Shown one piece after another: positions 24,619 to 32,865 of a DNA stretch of 34,134 nucleotides. The stretch is taken from positions 1-34,134 of the forward strand of contig CAYFUW010000010.1 of assembly GCA_964346495.1 (NCBI GenBank), in the 5' to 3' direction. The first letter of the stretch is position 1; each line of letters begins with the position of its first letter. Under the pieces are notes generated by a model. It worked only from the letters and a program-made list of their open reading frames with translations, searched no databases and was not told where the DNA came from. The position numbers and the translations under genes were made by a program. Source of the DNA: JBGZFC01 sp964346495 (lineage in GTDB: Bacteria; Bacteroidota; Bacteroidia; Bacteroidales; Dysgonomonadaceae).

Positions 24619-24669
24619 TTTAATCTGGTAAATTTTCAAATCTTTAAGCATTTCTTTCTAAATTGTGTA
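24611..24669. repeat. Perfect 10-bp inverted repeat upstream of the oxidoreductase operon
   Basis: TACACAATTT (24611-24620) and AAATTGTGTA (24660-24669) are exact reverse complements 39 bp apart. The near arm covers the -33 element of the operon promoter, so it could be an operator. The rest of the 24549-24808 gap shows nothing I can name. Confidence 0.5.
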
Positions 24670-24808
24670 TGAGCAAGATAATTAATTTTATTGCCTTTTT
24701 TATAGAAACAATTACACTTATGGTTTATAAAAAATCAAACAATAAGTAATAAGTCATTTTTTCGGAGAAAATGCAATTTATCAACATTTTTTACCGATAA
24801 ATATATTT

Positions 24809-25594
24809 TCATTTACGCTTTGCGAAATTATGGATATTTTCACTTAAAAGCGTGTATATTTCCCGCTGTTTCTCTTCGGGAAGTAGTTGCTGATGATTTT
24901 GTATTACACTCTTGTCAAATCGGACTGCCGGACCGGTTTGTGCATCCACCGGATTCATAACTTTTGCTTTAGCTGCTGTTTCCGAAATAAGCGCATGCAA
25001 AACATCAAAAGACATGCCCTGACTTTCAACTATTTCTGAAGCCACGGCATACAGGTGATTTGTAAAATTACAGGCAAACACTGCAGCCAGGTGCAGATAT
25101 TTTCTTTTTTCCGATGAAAGCACAGTAACTTTTGACGATATACTCTGCCCAATCTCTTGTAAAAAACTTACAGTTTCAGAATTATCGCCTTCAATAAATA
25201 TCGGTATTTCAGCAAAATCCAATTCACGACCTTTACTAAAAGTTTGCAATGGATAAAACACACCATAATCTTTCTCTCTGCAACTTAAAACCGACAGCGG
25301 CAAACTGCCTGCCGTATGCACCCAAGCACCCAAAGTTGAAGGCATCTGTGCAGCGATTTCAGATAATGCATCATCTTTTACGGCAAAAATATAGAGAGCG
25401 GCATCTCTATTTATCTCGCTCAAATTGTCGGTATATGCAGCACCATGTTTTTCTGCCAACAGCTTAGCATTTTCAAGCGAACGGCTATACACTTGCATTA
25501 CACGATGTCCCGCACCCGAAAGAGCTTTAGCCAAATGAGTCGCCACATTGCCGGAGCCAATAAAAACAATGGAATTTGAATTATTTACAGCCAT
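24809..25594 (-). CDS. Rossmann-fold protein with DUF2520 domain
   Basis: This 261-aa protein opens with an NAD(P)-binding motif IVFIGSGNVATHLAKAL (GxGxxA at 13-18) and a DUF2520 C-terminal half containing HLAAVFACNFTNHLYAVASEI and TGPAVRFDKSVIQNH. The fold resembles coenzyme F420- or NADP-dependent dehydrogenases and ketopantoate reductase-like proteins. The substrate is not known. It is divergent from the ABC exporter genes, with a TATCTTTG box on its strand 39 bp before the ATG, and lies 261 bp upstream of the oxidoreductase operon without a clear link to it. Confidence 0.85.
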   Translation of the reverse strand: MAVNNSNSIVFIGSGNVATHLAKALSGAGHRVMQVYSRSLENAKLLAEKHGAAYTDNLSEINRDAALYIFAVKDDALSEIAAQMPSTLGAWVHTAGSLPLSVLSCREKDYGVFYPLQTFSKGRELDFAEIPIFIEGDNSETVSFLQEIGQSISSKVTVLSSEKRKYLHLAAVFACNFTNHLYAVASEIVESQGMSFDVLHALISETAAKAKVMNPVDAQTGPAVRFDKSVIQNHQQLLPEEKQREIYTLLSENIHNFAKRK

Positions 25595-25632
25595 AACAAA
25601 AGAAATAATTTTATTGTGATTGTATCAAACAA

Positions 25633-25640
25633 CAAAGATA
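25633..25640 (-). promoter_or_regulatory. -7 promoter box (TATCTTTG) for the DUF2520 gene
   Basis: An exact TAnnTTTG match on the minus strand, 38 bp before the ATG; no -33 TTTG at normal spacing. Confidence 0.45.
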
Positions 25641-25712
25641 AAAATTTTTATTTCGTCTAAAAAATAAAGATGATAACATCAAAAGCAGATATGGCATGAT
25701 TTATAAAATCAC

Positions 25713-25720
25713 TACCTTTG
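25713..25720 (+). promoter_or_regulatory. -7 promoter box (TACCTTTG) for the ABC exporter membrane subunit
   Basis: TACCTTTG ends 4 bp before the ATG at 25725, which would put the transcript start at or next to the start codon. No -33 TTTG seen. Confidence 0.45.
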
Positions 25721-25724
25721 CAAA

Positions 25725-26717
25725 ATGATTTTCCACCAACTGAAACTTCTTTTTCGTCTAAAACTGACGATTTGGCAACGCACAATACGGCAGATTCCTG
25801 TTGTGTATCTTGCCATTTTGCTTGTGTTTGCACTTTTTGTCGGTTGGGCATTAATAAAAGCAGATATTGCCGTAACATGGTAATCGATAGCTGTTGTAGC
25901 AGCTTTGCAATTCCTTGTTTGCAAACAACTGAAATATCCGAACAATAAAAAAAAGTTGCTGAATCAATATAAAGCACTTTTCCCTGTTTCGTTTCTGATT
26001 GACTCACTTGTTACAACACTACCCTACTTGCTTTTACACATCTATTTTTGGCTTGTAGCGGTGGGAATAGTTGTAATACACACCCTATATATCTCATTTT
26101 CAGACAAAGCTGATAGCGAAATCGAGATAAAACAGTTAGCAATTCCTTCTCCATTTTTCACGAAAAGTGCTTATATGTGGCATTCACAATTTCGGGTTTT
26201 ACTACCTGTCATTTGGTTTTTTATCGCCACGATAACCATTATCGCACATATACACGACAATTTCAATCTTGCCATTGTAACTTATGGAATAGGAGTTTTT
26301 ATATCTCTGATAACTACAATTTTACAAAAAGAGAAATCAGATTTTATCGCTATCTATTTAAATAGCAACCATTTCAGAAAACGCACAACAATAGAAACCC
26401 TGACAAGCGCAACCATTTTTTCGCTTCCGCTTTCCGTTTTGCTGTTATCTCTATTCCCATCGGAATGGCAAATTATAAGCGTTTCGTTTTTGTGTGTTTT
26501 GCTTGTTAGTCTGAATCTGTTGTGGATAAAATATATTTTCTATCCATCGATAATGCTGGCATCGCTGTTTTTCTTTATCGGCATTTTCATACAGATAGTT
26601 TGCACTCTATCAATCTACAGCACACCACTTATAGTTATCTATTACATAACATTATACACTCTATTTAAGAGAAGAACTGATAAATATTTTTCAGGAAATG
26701 AGAGAGTTGATTATTGA
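25725..26717 (+). pseudogene. ABC exporter membrane subunit interrupted by an in-frame TAA
   Basis: A frame open from ATG 25725 (MIFHQLKLLFRLKLTIWQRT) gives 52 residues with a first membrane helix (about 24-45), then stops at TAA 25881-25883. The same frame resumes at once (SIAVVAALQFLVCKQL) and runs to 26717 through at least six more hydrophobic segments. Read through, the product would be about 330 residues, with the second helix immediately after the stop, as in a polytopic membrane protein. The downstream part alone can start at a TTG (25905) and would lack the first helix. The last 20 bp overlap the ATPase gene. I infer a nonsense mutation or a sequencing error; a shortened functional protein cannot be excluded. 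Confidence 0.65.
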
Positions 26718-27393
26718 ATCGTTAAGCAAAAAATATGGCGATGTTACCGTATTGGAAAATGTGAACCTTCGCTACCGTTCCGGCACATTAAACGGAATTA
26801 TCGGGAAAAACGGCGCGGGAAAAAGTACGCTTTTCAACTGCATAGCACGAAATATTCCCTTTAGTGGAAAAATCGAGCGCAAAAACATCAATTCCATAGG
26901 AATGTTGTCGGCAAATCCGTATATGTTTCCACGAATTACCGGATACGAATTTATCCGATTTGCACTATCTGCCAAAAAACGTGATGAAAACAAGGAGAAG
27001 ATAGAGAGATATAATCAACTGTTCGAGTTGCCACTGAACAAATATGCCGAAAATTATTCTACCGGAATGCTCAAAAAGTTACACCTGATGGCACTTTTCC
27101 TTCAAGAAAACGACTTGCTGCTTTTAGACGAACCTTTTAACGGGTTAGATATTCAATCATCAATCTATCTGTCCGAAATATTAAAAGAGATGCGACATTC
27201 CGACCCGGTTATTCTTATCTCATCGCACGATATTTCGCACCTGCTGAAAATTTCCGATACCATCACCACCGTTGAAAACCAAACAGCTATTCTTATAACC
27301 GAATCGCTCGACGAGATAGAAAAAGAGAATCAAAAGATTGCAGAAAAAAGAGTAAAGGAGTTGTTTTCAGATAGCGAAAAGATAAGGCGATAA
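26698..27393 (+). CDS. ABC transporter ATP-binding protein
   Basis: This 231-aa ATPase has Walker A GKNGAGKST (36-44), the signature YSTGMLKK (from 120), Walker B LLLLDEPFNGL (D144, E145) and the H-loop SSHD. It starts inside the 3' end of the membrane subunit gene (20-bp overlap), so the two form an exporter-type pair with the ATPase second. It shows no damage. Substrate unknown; this small two-gene layout is typical of ABC-2-like exporters rather than importers. Confidence 0.88.
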   Translation: MRELIIESLSKKYGDVTVLENVNLRYRSGTLNGIIGKNGAGKSTLFNCIARNIPFSGKIERKNINSIGMLSANPYMFPRITGYEFIRFALSAKKRDENKEKIERYNQLFELPLNKYAENYSTGMLKKLHLMALFLQENDLLLLDEPFNGLDIQSSIYLSEILKEMRHSDPVILISSHDISHLLKISDTITTVENQTAILITESLDEIEKENQKIAEKRVKELFSDSEKIRR

Positions 27394-27406
27394 CTGTCTT
27401 TTTTAC

Positions 27407-27414
27407 TAACTTTG
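27407..27414 (+). promoter_or_regulatory. -7 promoter box (TAACTTTG) upstream of the ECF sigma gene
   Basis: An exact TAnnTTTG match 55 bp before the ATG. An exact reverse copy (CAAAGTTA) lies at 27445-27452 in the leader. No -33 TTTG at normal spacing. Confidence 0.5.
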
Positions 27415-27469
27415 AAAAATATTGACGTTAACTGTAAGAATTTCCAAAGTTAATCGTCTATATATATGT

Positions 27470-27991
27470 ATGGATGCTCAACAATTTCAAAATAACATTC
27501 TCTGTTATTCCGATAAGCTGTATCGCATGGCACTCTATATTTTAAGAGATGAGAATATGTCGCGGGATGCTTATCAGGAATTGATGACACGGCTTTGGGT
27601 GAAACGAAAACAGTTAGAAAAGCTCGAAAACCCGCGAGCATTCCTGCTCACTTCGATGCGAAATCTCTGTATAGATTTAATTCGGAAAGAGCATGAAAGC
27701 GGAGAGGTTTCGCCAAACACCGAATATATCGCACCTAATCCGCATCAGCTTGCAGAGCAATCGGATTCAGTCAGTTTTATCTGCAAAATGATTGATTCTC
27801 TGCCCGAAATGCAACGCACAATTGTCAGAATGAAAGATGTGGAAGATTTGGATATATCGGAAATTGCCGAAGTAATGCAGATGACCGAAAACGCGGTTAC
27901 GGTTAATTTGTCGCGCGGACGAAAAAAGTTGCGTGAAATTATTATGGCTAATCAACAAAAAGAAAGATTGGTTTATGAAAAATATAGATAA
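27470..27991 (+). CDS. ECF-type RNA polymerase sigma factor
   Basis: This 173-aa protein has sigma region 2 (about 10-75, with YQELMTRLWVKRKQLEKL and NPRAFLLTSMRNLCIDLIRK) and region 4 (about 110-160, SLPEMQRTIVRMKDVEDL then ISEIAEVMQMTENAVTVNL, a helix-turn-helix). It would direct RNA polymerase to a small regulon. I place the start at ATG 27470 (MDAQQFQNN); an in-frame TTG at 27422 would add 16 residues with no family support. The next gene, a one-helix membrane protein, overlaps it by 17 bp. Confidence 0.9.
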   Translation: MDAQQFQNNILCYSDKLYRMALYILRDENMSRDAYQELMTRLWVKRKQLEKLENPRAFLLTSMRNLCIDLIRKEHESGEVSPNTEYIAPNPHQLAEQSDSVSFICKMIDSLPEMQRTIVRMKDVEDLDISEIAEVMQMTENAVTVNLSRGRKKLREIIMANQQKERLVYEKYR

Positions 27992-28496
27992 TTTACTTGA
28001 AAAATATTTCGACGGCATAACTACTGCCGAAGAAGAGAATATATTGAAGGAGTATTTCTCAAAAGAGGACATATCGCCACAACACGAGATGTACAAACCA
28101 CTGTTTTCGGCATTCGAAAGCGAAAAACAGATTGTCGCACCCATTTTCAATATTCCCGATGAACGAAAAGAAAAAAAATCGCTTTCAAAAACAATTTGGC
28201 TCACTGTGGCAAGTGTGGCGGCAGTAATTATGCTTATGGTATTGCTCAATCCACTAAGCAAAAATGTAAAAGTAGAAAACGACTATCTGGTTTACATAAA
28301 CGGAAAAGAGATAACCGACCAAAAGGAGGCACAACAATATGCCGAAATGATGTTTATGCAAGCCGAAGAGATAATCCGCGAAAGCTACAAACCTTTGGAA
28401 GAGGCGAAAGCTATTAAGGCGGAAATGGATGCGGACAGAATATTCAACGAACTATCGATAGAAATAAGTAATGTAGAAGAATCAATTAATCAATAA
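27975..28496 (+). CDS. Candidate membrane anti-sigma factor
   Basis: This 173-aa protein has an N-terminal cytosolic part (1-70, beginning MKNIDNLLEKYFDGITTAEE, the short motif often seen at the start of Bacteroidota anti-sigma-like proteins), one membrane helix (about 73-92, IWLTVASVAAVIMLMVLL) and a periplasmic C-terminal part. The start ATG 27975 lies inside the sigma gene (17-bp overlap), a sign of coupled synthesis. There is no FecR-like or zinc-binding motif, so anti-sigma function rests on position and topology. Confidence 0.65.
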   Translation: MKNIDNLLEKYFDGITTAEEENILKEYFSKEDISPQHEMYKPLFSAFESEKQIVAPIFNIPDERKEKKSLSKTIWLTVASVAAVIMLMVLLNPLSKNVKVENDYLVYINGKEITDQKEAQQYAEMMFMQAEEIIRESYKPLEEAKAIKAEMDADRIFNELSIEISNVEESINQ

Positions 28497-28520
28497 AACA
28501 ACAATTTAAATTATACAAAT

Positions 28521-28958
28521 ATGAAAAAAACAGCAACAATTTTATGTTTACTGCTTGCCTTTGCAGCCACGGCATCGGCACAACAACTCGAAAAACTGTT
28601 CAACAAATATATGGAAGATGAGCGTTTTAATTATATTTATCAAAGAAGTGAAAGCACAGGACAATTACTTAAAGACTGGGATGAATATTTACAAAACAGT
28701 TCTCTAACACATTTGGGAAAGCAGATGCTCATGTTACAATCGGCAGCAACATCGTTGGAAGATAGTTTTACACGAGAAGTAGGAAATGCTCTAAAAGCCG
28801 ATAAATTTGAACAAACATCATTGGTTAGAAACGGTAAAAACAGAGTGGAAACATATGAAAAGAGAGTCGGCAATCGCTTATCAAAAGTTAGTTTTATCAA
28901 AAATCCCGGCAACGTTATGATTACATGGGAAGAGTATGAATTTAAAAAGAAAAAATAG
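28521..28958 (+). CDS. Secreted protein in the sigma-factor operon
   Basis: This 145-aa protein has a clear signal peptide (residues 1-20, ending TASA before QQ) and a small mixed alpha/beta domain with LFNKYMEDERFNYIYQRSES and VMITWEEYEF. It resembles DUF4252- or DUF6108-type Bacteroidota proteins in size and pattern, but I am not sure of the family. It is 24 bp after the candidate anti-sigma gene and ends in a strong terminator, so the three genes form one transcription unit. It is a plausible target or signal of the sigma factor. Confidence 0.65.
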   Translation: MKKTATILCLLLAFAATASAQQLEKLFNKYMEDERFNYIYQRSESTGQLLKDWDEYLQNSSLTHLGKQMLMLQSAATSLEDSFTREVGNALKADKFEQTSLVRNGKNRVETYEKRVGNRLSKVSFIKNPGNVMITWEEYEFKKKK

Positions 28959-28982
28959 TCTCTACTTTTATCTTTAATATTG

Positions 28983-29024
28983 AAACGGAAGCAACGAAAC
29001 AGATGTTGTTTCCGTTTTTATTTT
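28983..29024 (+). terminator. Rho-independent terminator of the sigma-factor operon
   Basis: A 13-bp stem (28983-28995 with 29005-29017, one G-U pair) with a 9-nt loop is followed by a T-rich tract to 29024, 24 bp after the last stop codon. Confidence 0.85.
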
Positions 29025-29131
29025 CACAAATATTACGCAATCTCCCACTCTCCAAGTAATAAAGTCATCATACATTCCAAAATCTTAACTTTTTAATAAC
29101 AATTTTTTCCTTATTTCTTATTATCCTATTG

Positions 29132-29139
29132 TATCTTTG
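29132..29139 (+). promoter_or_regulatory. -7 promoter box (TATCTTTG) for pstSCAB-phoU
   Basis: An exact TAnnTTTG match 22 bp before the pstS ATG. The -33 region only has TTTTTTCC, a weak match. No Pho-box repeat was recognised. Confidence 0.55.
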
Positions 29140-29161
29140 CAAGTGAAAATCAAAATATGAA

Positions 29162-30298
29162 ATGAAAAAAGCAATACTCTCTTTACTGGTAATCCTTTTT
29201 TTGTTTTCGTGTAACAACAAATCCGGTTCTAATCTAACCAATAGTGGTGGTACAACTATTTCGGGAGCCGGAGCAACTTTCCCATATCCATTTTACAACA
29301 TTGTTTTTCGCAACTATATGAGTGCGAATGACGGAATTGTAGTTAACTACGGTGCAATAGGAAGTGGTGGCGGAATACGCAGTTTACGCGACAAATCTGT
29401 CGATTTTGGTGCAAGCGATGCTTTTCTTACCGACAGAGAACTCGAATCGATGAAAGATCCGGTTATTCATATTCCAACATGTATGGGCGGAATTGTAATG
29501 GCTTACACGCTTTCGGGAGTTGATAGTTTGCGACTGACAGGTCCACTTATTGCAGATATCTATCTTGGTAAAATAACAAGATGGAACGATTCGCGACTTA
29601 CCGCAATCAATCCCGATGTAAAACTTCCCGACCTGGAAATAACTCCCGTTTACCGTTCCGACGGTAGTGGAACCACATTTAATTTTTCGGAATATCTGTG
29701 CGATGTAAGTCCCGAATGGGAAAAGGTAATGGGAATGGGCAAAGCTCTGAAATGGGATTTTGGAATTGCCGCCAAAGGTAATCCGGGAGTTGCCGGAATT
29801 GTACAACAAACTGAAGGAGCAATTGGTTATATCGGCTCGGAATACTCGTTAACACTCGGAATACCGTCTGCTCAATTAAAGAACAAAGCAGGAAATTACG
29901 TTTCGGCATCGCTCGAATCTATCTCTGCTGCTTCAAAAGTGCAATTTCCCGACGATATGCGTGCAAGCATTATCAACGTTGATAATCCGGATGCATACCC
30001 GATGAGCATTTTCACATGGCTCATTATTTATAAGGAGCTTAACTACGGTAATCGCTCACTTGCCGAAGCACAAGAGTTAGTAGAATTATTAAAATACATC
30101 ATCAGTCCCGAAGGCCAGCAAGTTGCGGCTAAAATTAATTATGCTCCGCTTTCGGATGCAGCCATAGAAAAAACCAAAAACCTTATCGGGAAACTGACTT
30201 ATGATGGTGAAGTTTTATCGCCTTACATTGTGGATGAAGCCACACAAGTTTCATCTGACACAATTTCAGTAGCTGACAGTTTACAAAATGAAAGATAA
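29162..30298 (+). CDS. pstS: Phosphate ABC transporter substrate-binding lipoprotein PstS
   Basis: This 378-aa protein is a lipoprotein: a hydrophobic signal followed by the lipobox LFSC at Cys17. It has the PstS motifs SGAGATFPYPFY, GSGGGIRSLRDKSVDFGASDAF and RSDGSGTTFNFSEYL, which line the phosphate site. It captures phosphate in the periplasm. It is first in pstSCAB-phoU; pstC starts 11 bp before its stop. The leader holds a three-codon frame (ATG AAA TGA, 29157-29165) overlapping the start. Confidence 0.94.
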   Translation: MKKAILSLLVILFLFSCNNKSGSNLTNSGGTTISGAGATFPYPFYNIVFRNYMSANDGIVVNYGAIGSGGGIRSLRDKSVDFGASDAFLTDRELESMKDPVIHIPTCMGGIVMAYTLSGVDSLRLTGPLIADIYLGKITRWNDSRLTAINPDVKLPDLEITPVYRSDGSGTTFNFSEYLCDVSPEWEKVMGMGKALKWDFGIAAKGNPGVAGIVQQTEGAIGYIGSEYSLTLGIPSAQLKNKAGNYVSASLESISAASKVQFPDDMRASIINVDNPDAYPMSIFTWLIIYKELNYGNRSLAEAQELVELLKYIISPEGQQVAAKINYAPLSDAAIEKTKNLIGKLTYDGEVLSPYIVDEATQVSSDTISVADSLQNER

Positions 30299-31145
30299 AA
30301 TATTTAAAATATCGCTTTTTGCAGCGGCTGTAATCGTTCTTCTGCTTACCGCGGGTATTCTGTACGCTTTAGTAGGCAAGTCGATGGAAGTATTTAACGA
30401 ATATGGCGTATGGGGATTTGTATCAAACGCCGAGTGGGATCCACGTCCTGCAACCGAAGAGTACGGTGCACTCTCTTTTATAGTGGGAACACTATACACC
30501 GCGTTTTTTGCCTTGTTACTCTGTATTCCTTTTTCATTACCTGTGGCACTATTCACGGGAGAATATTTTAAAGGGAAACGAATTGCATCTATTGTGAGTT
30601 CTATTGTTGACTTGCTCGCGGGAATACCTTCAATAGTTTACGGTTTGTGGGGCTTTTACGCTCTTCGTCCCGTTGTTATTGCTCTTGGTGTAAACGCTCA
30701 AGGTTTCGGTATATTCTTAGCATCTATTGTTTTGGCTGTGATGATTATACCATACGCTTCGTCGTTAAGTTCGGAGTTTTTGTCGATGGTTCCAAACAAT
30801 TTAAAAGAGGGAGCTTACAGTTTGGGTGCCACTCGTATTGAAGTAATTCAGAAAGTGAGTTTGCCATTTGCAGGCTCTGGAATTGTGGCATCATATATTT
30901 TGGCTTTGGGACGTGCTTTGGGTGAAACCATGGCAGTAACAATGCTTATCGGTAATACAAACAATATCCCCTCCGGGTTGCGTGCAACAGGAAACACGAT
31001 GGCGAGTGTTATCGCCAATCAGTTTGGCGAAGCCGATGGGTTAAAGCTTAGTGCGCTTATTGCCATTGGGTTATTGTTGTTTATTATTACGGCTATTATC
31101 AATCTAATAGCTAAACTGATTATGAAAAAGTTAAGTGCGGCATGA
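30288..31145 (+). CDS. pstC: Phosphate ABC transporter permease PstC
   Basis: This 285-aa inner-membrane protein has about 6 hydrophobic segments and the permease loop GAYSLGATRIEVIQKVSLPFAGSG, typical of PstC. It forms the phosphate channel with PstA. It overlaps pstS by 11 bp and pstA by 4 bp (ATGA). LLAGIPSIVYGLWGFYAL marks the family. Confidence 0.92.
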   Translation: MKDKIFKISLFAAAVIVLLLTAGILYALVGKSMEVFNEYGVWGFVSNAEWDPRPATEEYGALSFIVGTLYTAFFALLLCIPFSLPVALFTGEYFKGKRIASIVSSIVDLLAGIPSIVYGLWGFYALRPVVIALGVNAQGFGIFLASIVLAVMIIPYASSLSSEFLSMVPNNLKEGAYSLGATRIEVIQKVSLPFAGSGIVASYILALGRALGETMAVTMLIGNTNNIPSGLRATGNTMASVIANQFGEADGLKLSALIAIGLLLFIITAIINLIAKLIMKKLSAA

Positions 31146-32023
31146 TGAATAACAGAACTTCTTCAACAGGAATAAAAAACAGAGTTGCTAAAGATAAAAT
31201 AGCTTACATATTTGTATGTCTATTCTCTTTTTTAGCAATGACACCGCTTTTTCTTATTTTATGGGAAGTGATATCGAAAGGATATAAGAACTTCAATATC
31301 CGACTTTTTACCGAAGTTGCTCCTTCTTCTATGGATGCAATGCTTGCACGAGTTAATGGCGAACCAATTCCGGGTGGAATTTTAAACGGTATCACAGGTA
31401 CAATTCTTATCGTAGGTTTGGCAATACTATTTACAATTCCGATAGGACTGTTTATCGGCATATATTTAGCGGAAAATTCTGAAAAGAAATTTTCAAAAGT
31501 AGTGAGTTTCCTTACCGATTTGTTACAGGGAATACCTTCTATCGTAATCGGTATTATTGCATATGCGTGGGTTGTAAAGCCGCTCGGAAGTTACTCGGCA
31601 CTTGCAGGTAGCGTTGCTCTTACCATTATGATGTTGCCGATGATTGTCCGCTCGACCGAAGAGACTCTGAAAATGCTCCCGAGAGCTTATAAAGAGGCAG
31701 GATTGGCATTAGGTTCATCTTATACCAACGTGGTTTTCAGAATCCTGTTACCTTCGGGTTTTGGTGGTATTTTTACAGGAATTTTATTAGCTATATCGCG
31801 TGTAATGGGCGAAACTGCACCGCTTATGCTAACGGCACTTGGTGCATCGCTTGTGAATTGGAATATATTTGAACCCACATCATCAATTCCTTTGTTGATT
31901 TGGGAATTTTATAACGACCCTAATCTTATCGATTTGATTTGGTCGTCATCACTATTACTGTTAATTGTGATTTTTGTGTTAAACTGGATTGCCAAAGCTG
32001 TGGCACGCAAATGGAAAATATGA
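31142..32023 (+). CDS. pstA: Phosphate ABC transporter permease PstA
   Basis: This 293-aa protein has about 6 hydrophobic segments, LLQGIPSIVIGIIAYAWVV and the EAA-type loop KEAGLALGSSYTNVVFRILLPS. With PstC it forms the membrane channel. It overlaps both neighbours: ATGA with pstC (31142-31145) and ATGA with pstB (32020-32023) if pstB starts at 32020. Confidence 0.92.
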   Translation: MMNNRTSSTGIKNRVAKDKIAYIFVCLFSFLAMTPLFLILWEVISKGYKNFNIRLFTEVAPSSMDAMLARVNGEPIPGGILNGITGTILIVGLAILFTIPIGLFIGIYLAENSEKKFSKVVSFLTDLLQGIPSIVIGIIAYAWVVKPLGSYSALAGSVALTIMMLPMIVRSTEETLKMLPRAYKEAGLALGSSYTNVVFRILLPSGFGGIFTGILLAISRVMGETAPLMLTALGASLVNWNIFEPTSSIPLLIWEFYNDPNLIDLIWSSSLLLLIVIFVLNWIAKAVARKWKI

Positions 32024-32796
32024 CAACTATAAAAGAACAAAAACCGATTCTGGAAATAAAGAATCTTTCGGTTTCATACCAACCCGGAAAAAATTCTGTC
32101 GATAATGTTTCGGCAGATGTTTACCCGAATACTATCACGGCAATTATGGGTCCTTCGGGATGTGGCAAAAGTACGCTTTTGAGAGCAATAAACCGCATGC
32201 ACGATTTGTATCCGAACATTAAAACATCGGGTGAAATTCTTCTGAAAGGCAAAAACACATTAGAAATGAATGCCATGGAAGTTCGCAGAATGGCAGGAAT
32301 GGTGTTCCAGCAACCCAATCCGTTTCCAACGATGAGCATTTACGATAATGTGTTAGCCGGATATTCGCTAAACGGAATAAAGCTGAATAAAAGCGAAAAA
32401 GACGAAATAGTAGAGCAAAGTTTGCAAAGTGTTGCTCTTTGGGAAGAGGTGAAAGATGTTATGAGCAAACGTGGTTCTTTCTTATCGGGTGGACAGCAAC
32501 AACGCTTGTGCATTGCCCGAACACTTGCATTGAAACCAGAATTATTGTTAATGGATGAGCCAACTTCAGCACTCGACCCTATTTCTACTAACAAAATTGA
32601 AGAGCTGTTGCTTCAACTAAAATCACAATATACTATAATAATTGTAACGCACAATATGTCGCAAGCAGCGCGTATCTCGGATAACTCTATGTTTATGTAT
32701 CTTGGCGAATTGGTGGAATACGGCAATACTACACAAATGTTTACCAAACCACAAAAGAAGAAAACAGAAGAGTATTTAACAGGATCTTTCGGTTAA
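32020..32796 (+). CDS. pstB: Phosphate ABC transporter ATP-binding protein PstB
   Basis: This 258-aa ATPase has Walker A GPSGCGKST (44-52), Q-loop FQQPNPFPTMSIYDN, signature LSGGQQQRL, Walker B LLLMDEPTSALDP and H-loop VTHN, as in PstB. I choose the ATG at 32020, which overlaps the pstA stop (ATGA) and matches the usual length (about 250); ATG 32011 is also in frame and possible. It drives phosphate import with PstC and PstA. Confidence 0.93.
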   Translation: MTTIKEQKPILEIKNLSVSYQPGKNSVDNVSADVYPNTITAIMGPSGCGKSTLLRAINRMHDLYPNIKTSGEILLKGKNTLEMNAMEVRRMAGMVFQQPNPFPTMSIYDNVLAGYSLNGIKLNKSEKDEIVEQSLQSVALWEEVKDVMSKRGSFLSGGQQQRLCIARTLALKPELLLMDEPTSALDPISTNKIEELLLQLKSQYTIIIVTHNMSQAARISDNSMFMYLGELVEYGNTTQMFTKPQKKKTEEYLTGSFG

Positions 32797-32865
32797 TCAA
32801 TAACAGAACAAATAGGCAGAATAAAGAAAAATGTGTATATTTACAGCCTAAACAGAAAAAGCATT

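Noticed and set aside
25718..25948. Plus-strand frame overlapping the 5' end of the ABC membrane subunit
   Set aside because: It starts at TTG, has no hydrophobic or conserved pattern and is in another frame from the membrane-protein reading; probably a shadow.
25657..26007. Minus-strand frames opposite the ABC membrane subunit
   Set aside because: They have no promoter of their own and low-complexity composition; the plus frame shows the membrane helices.
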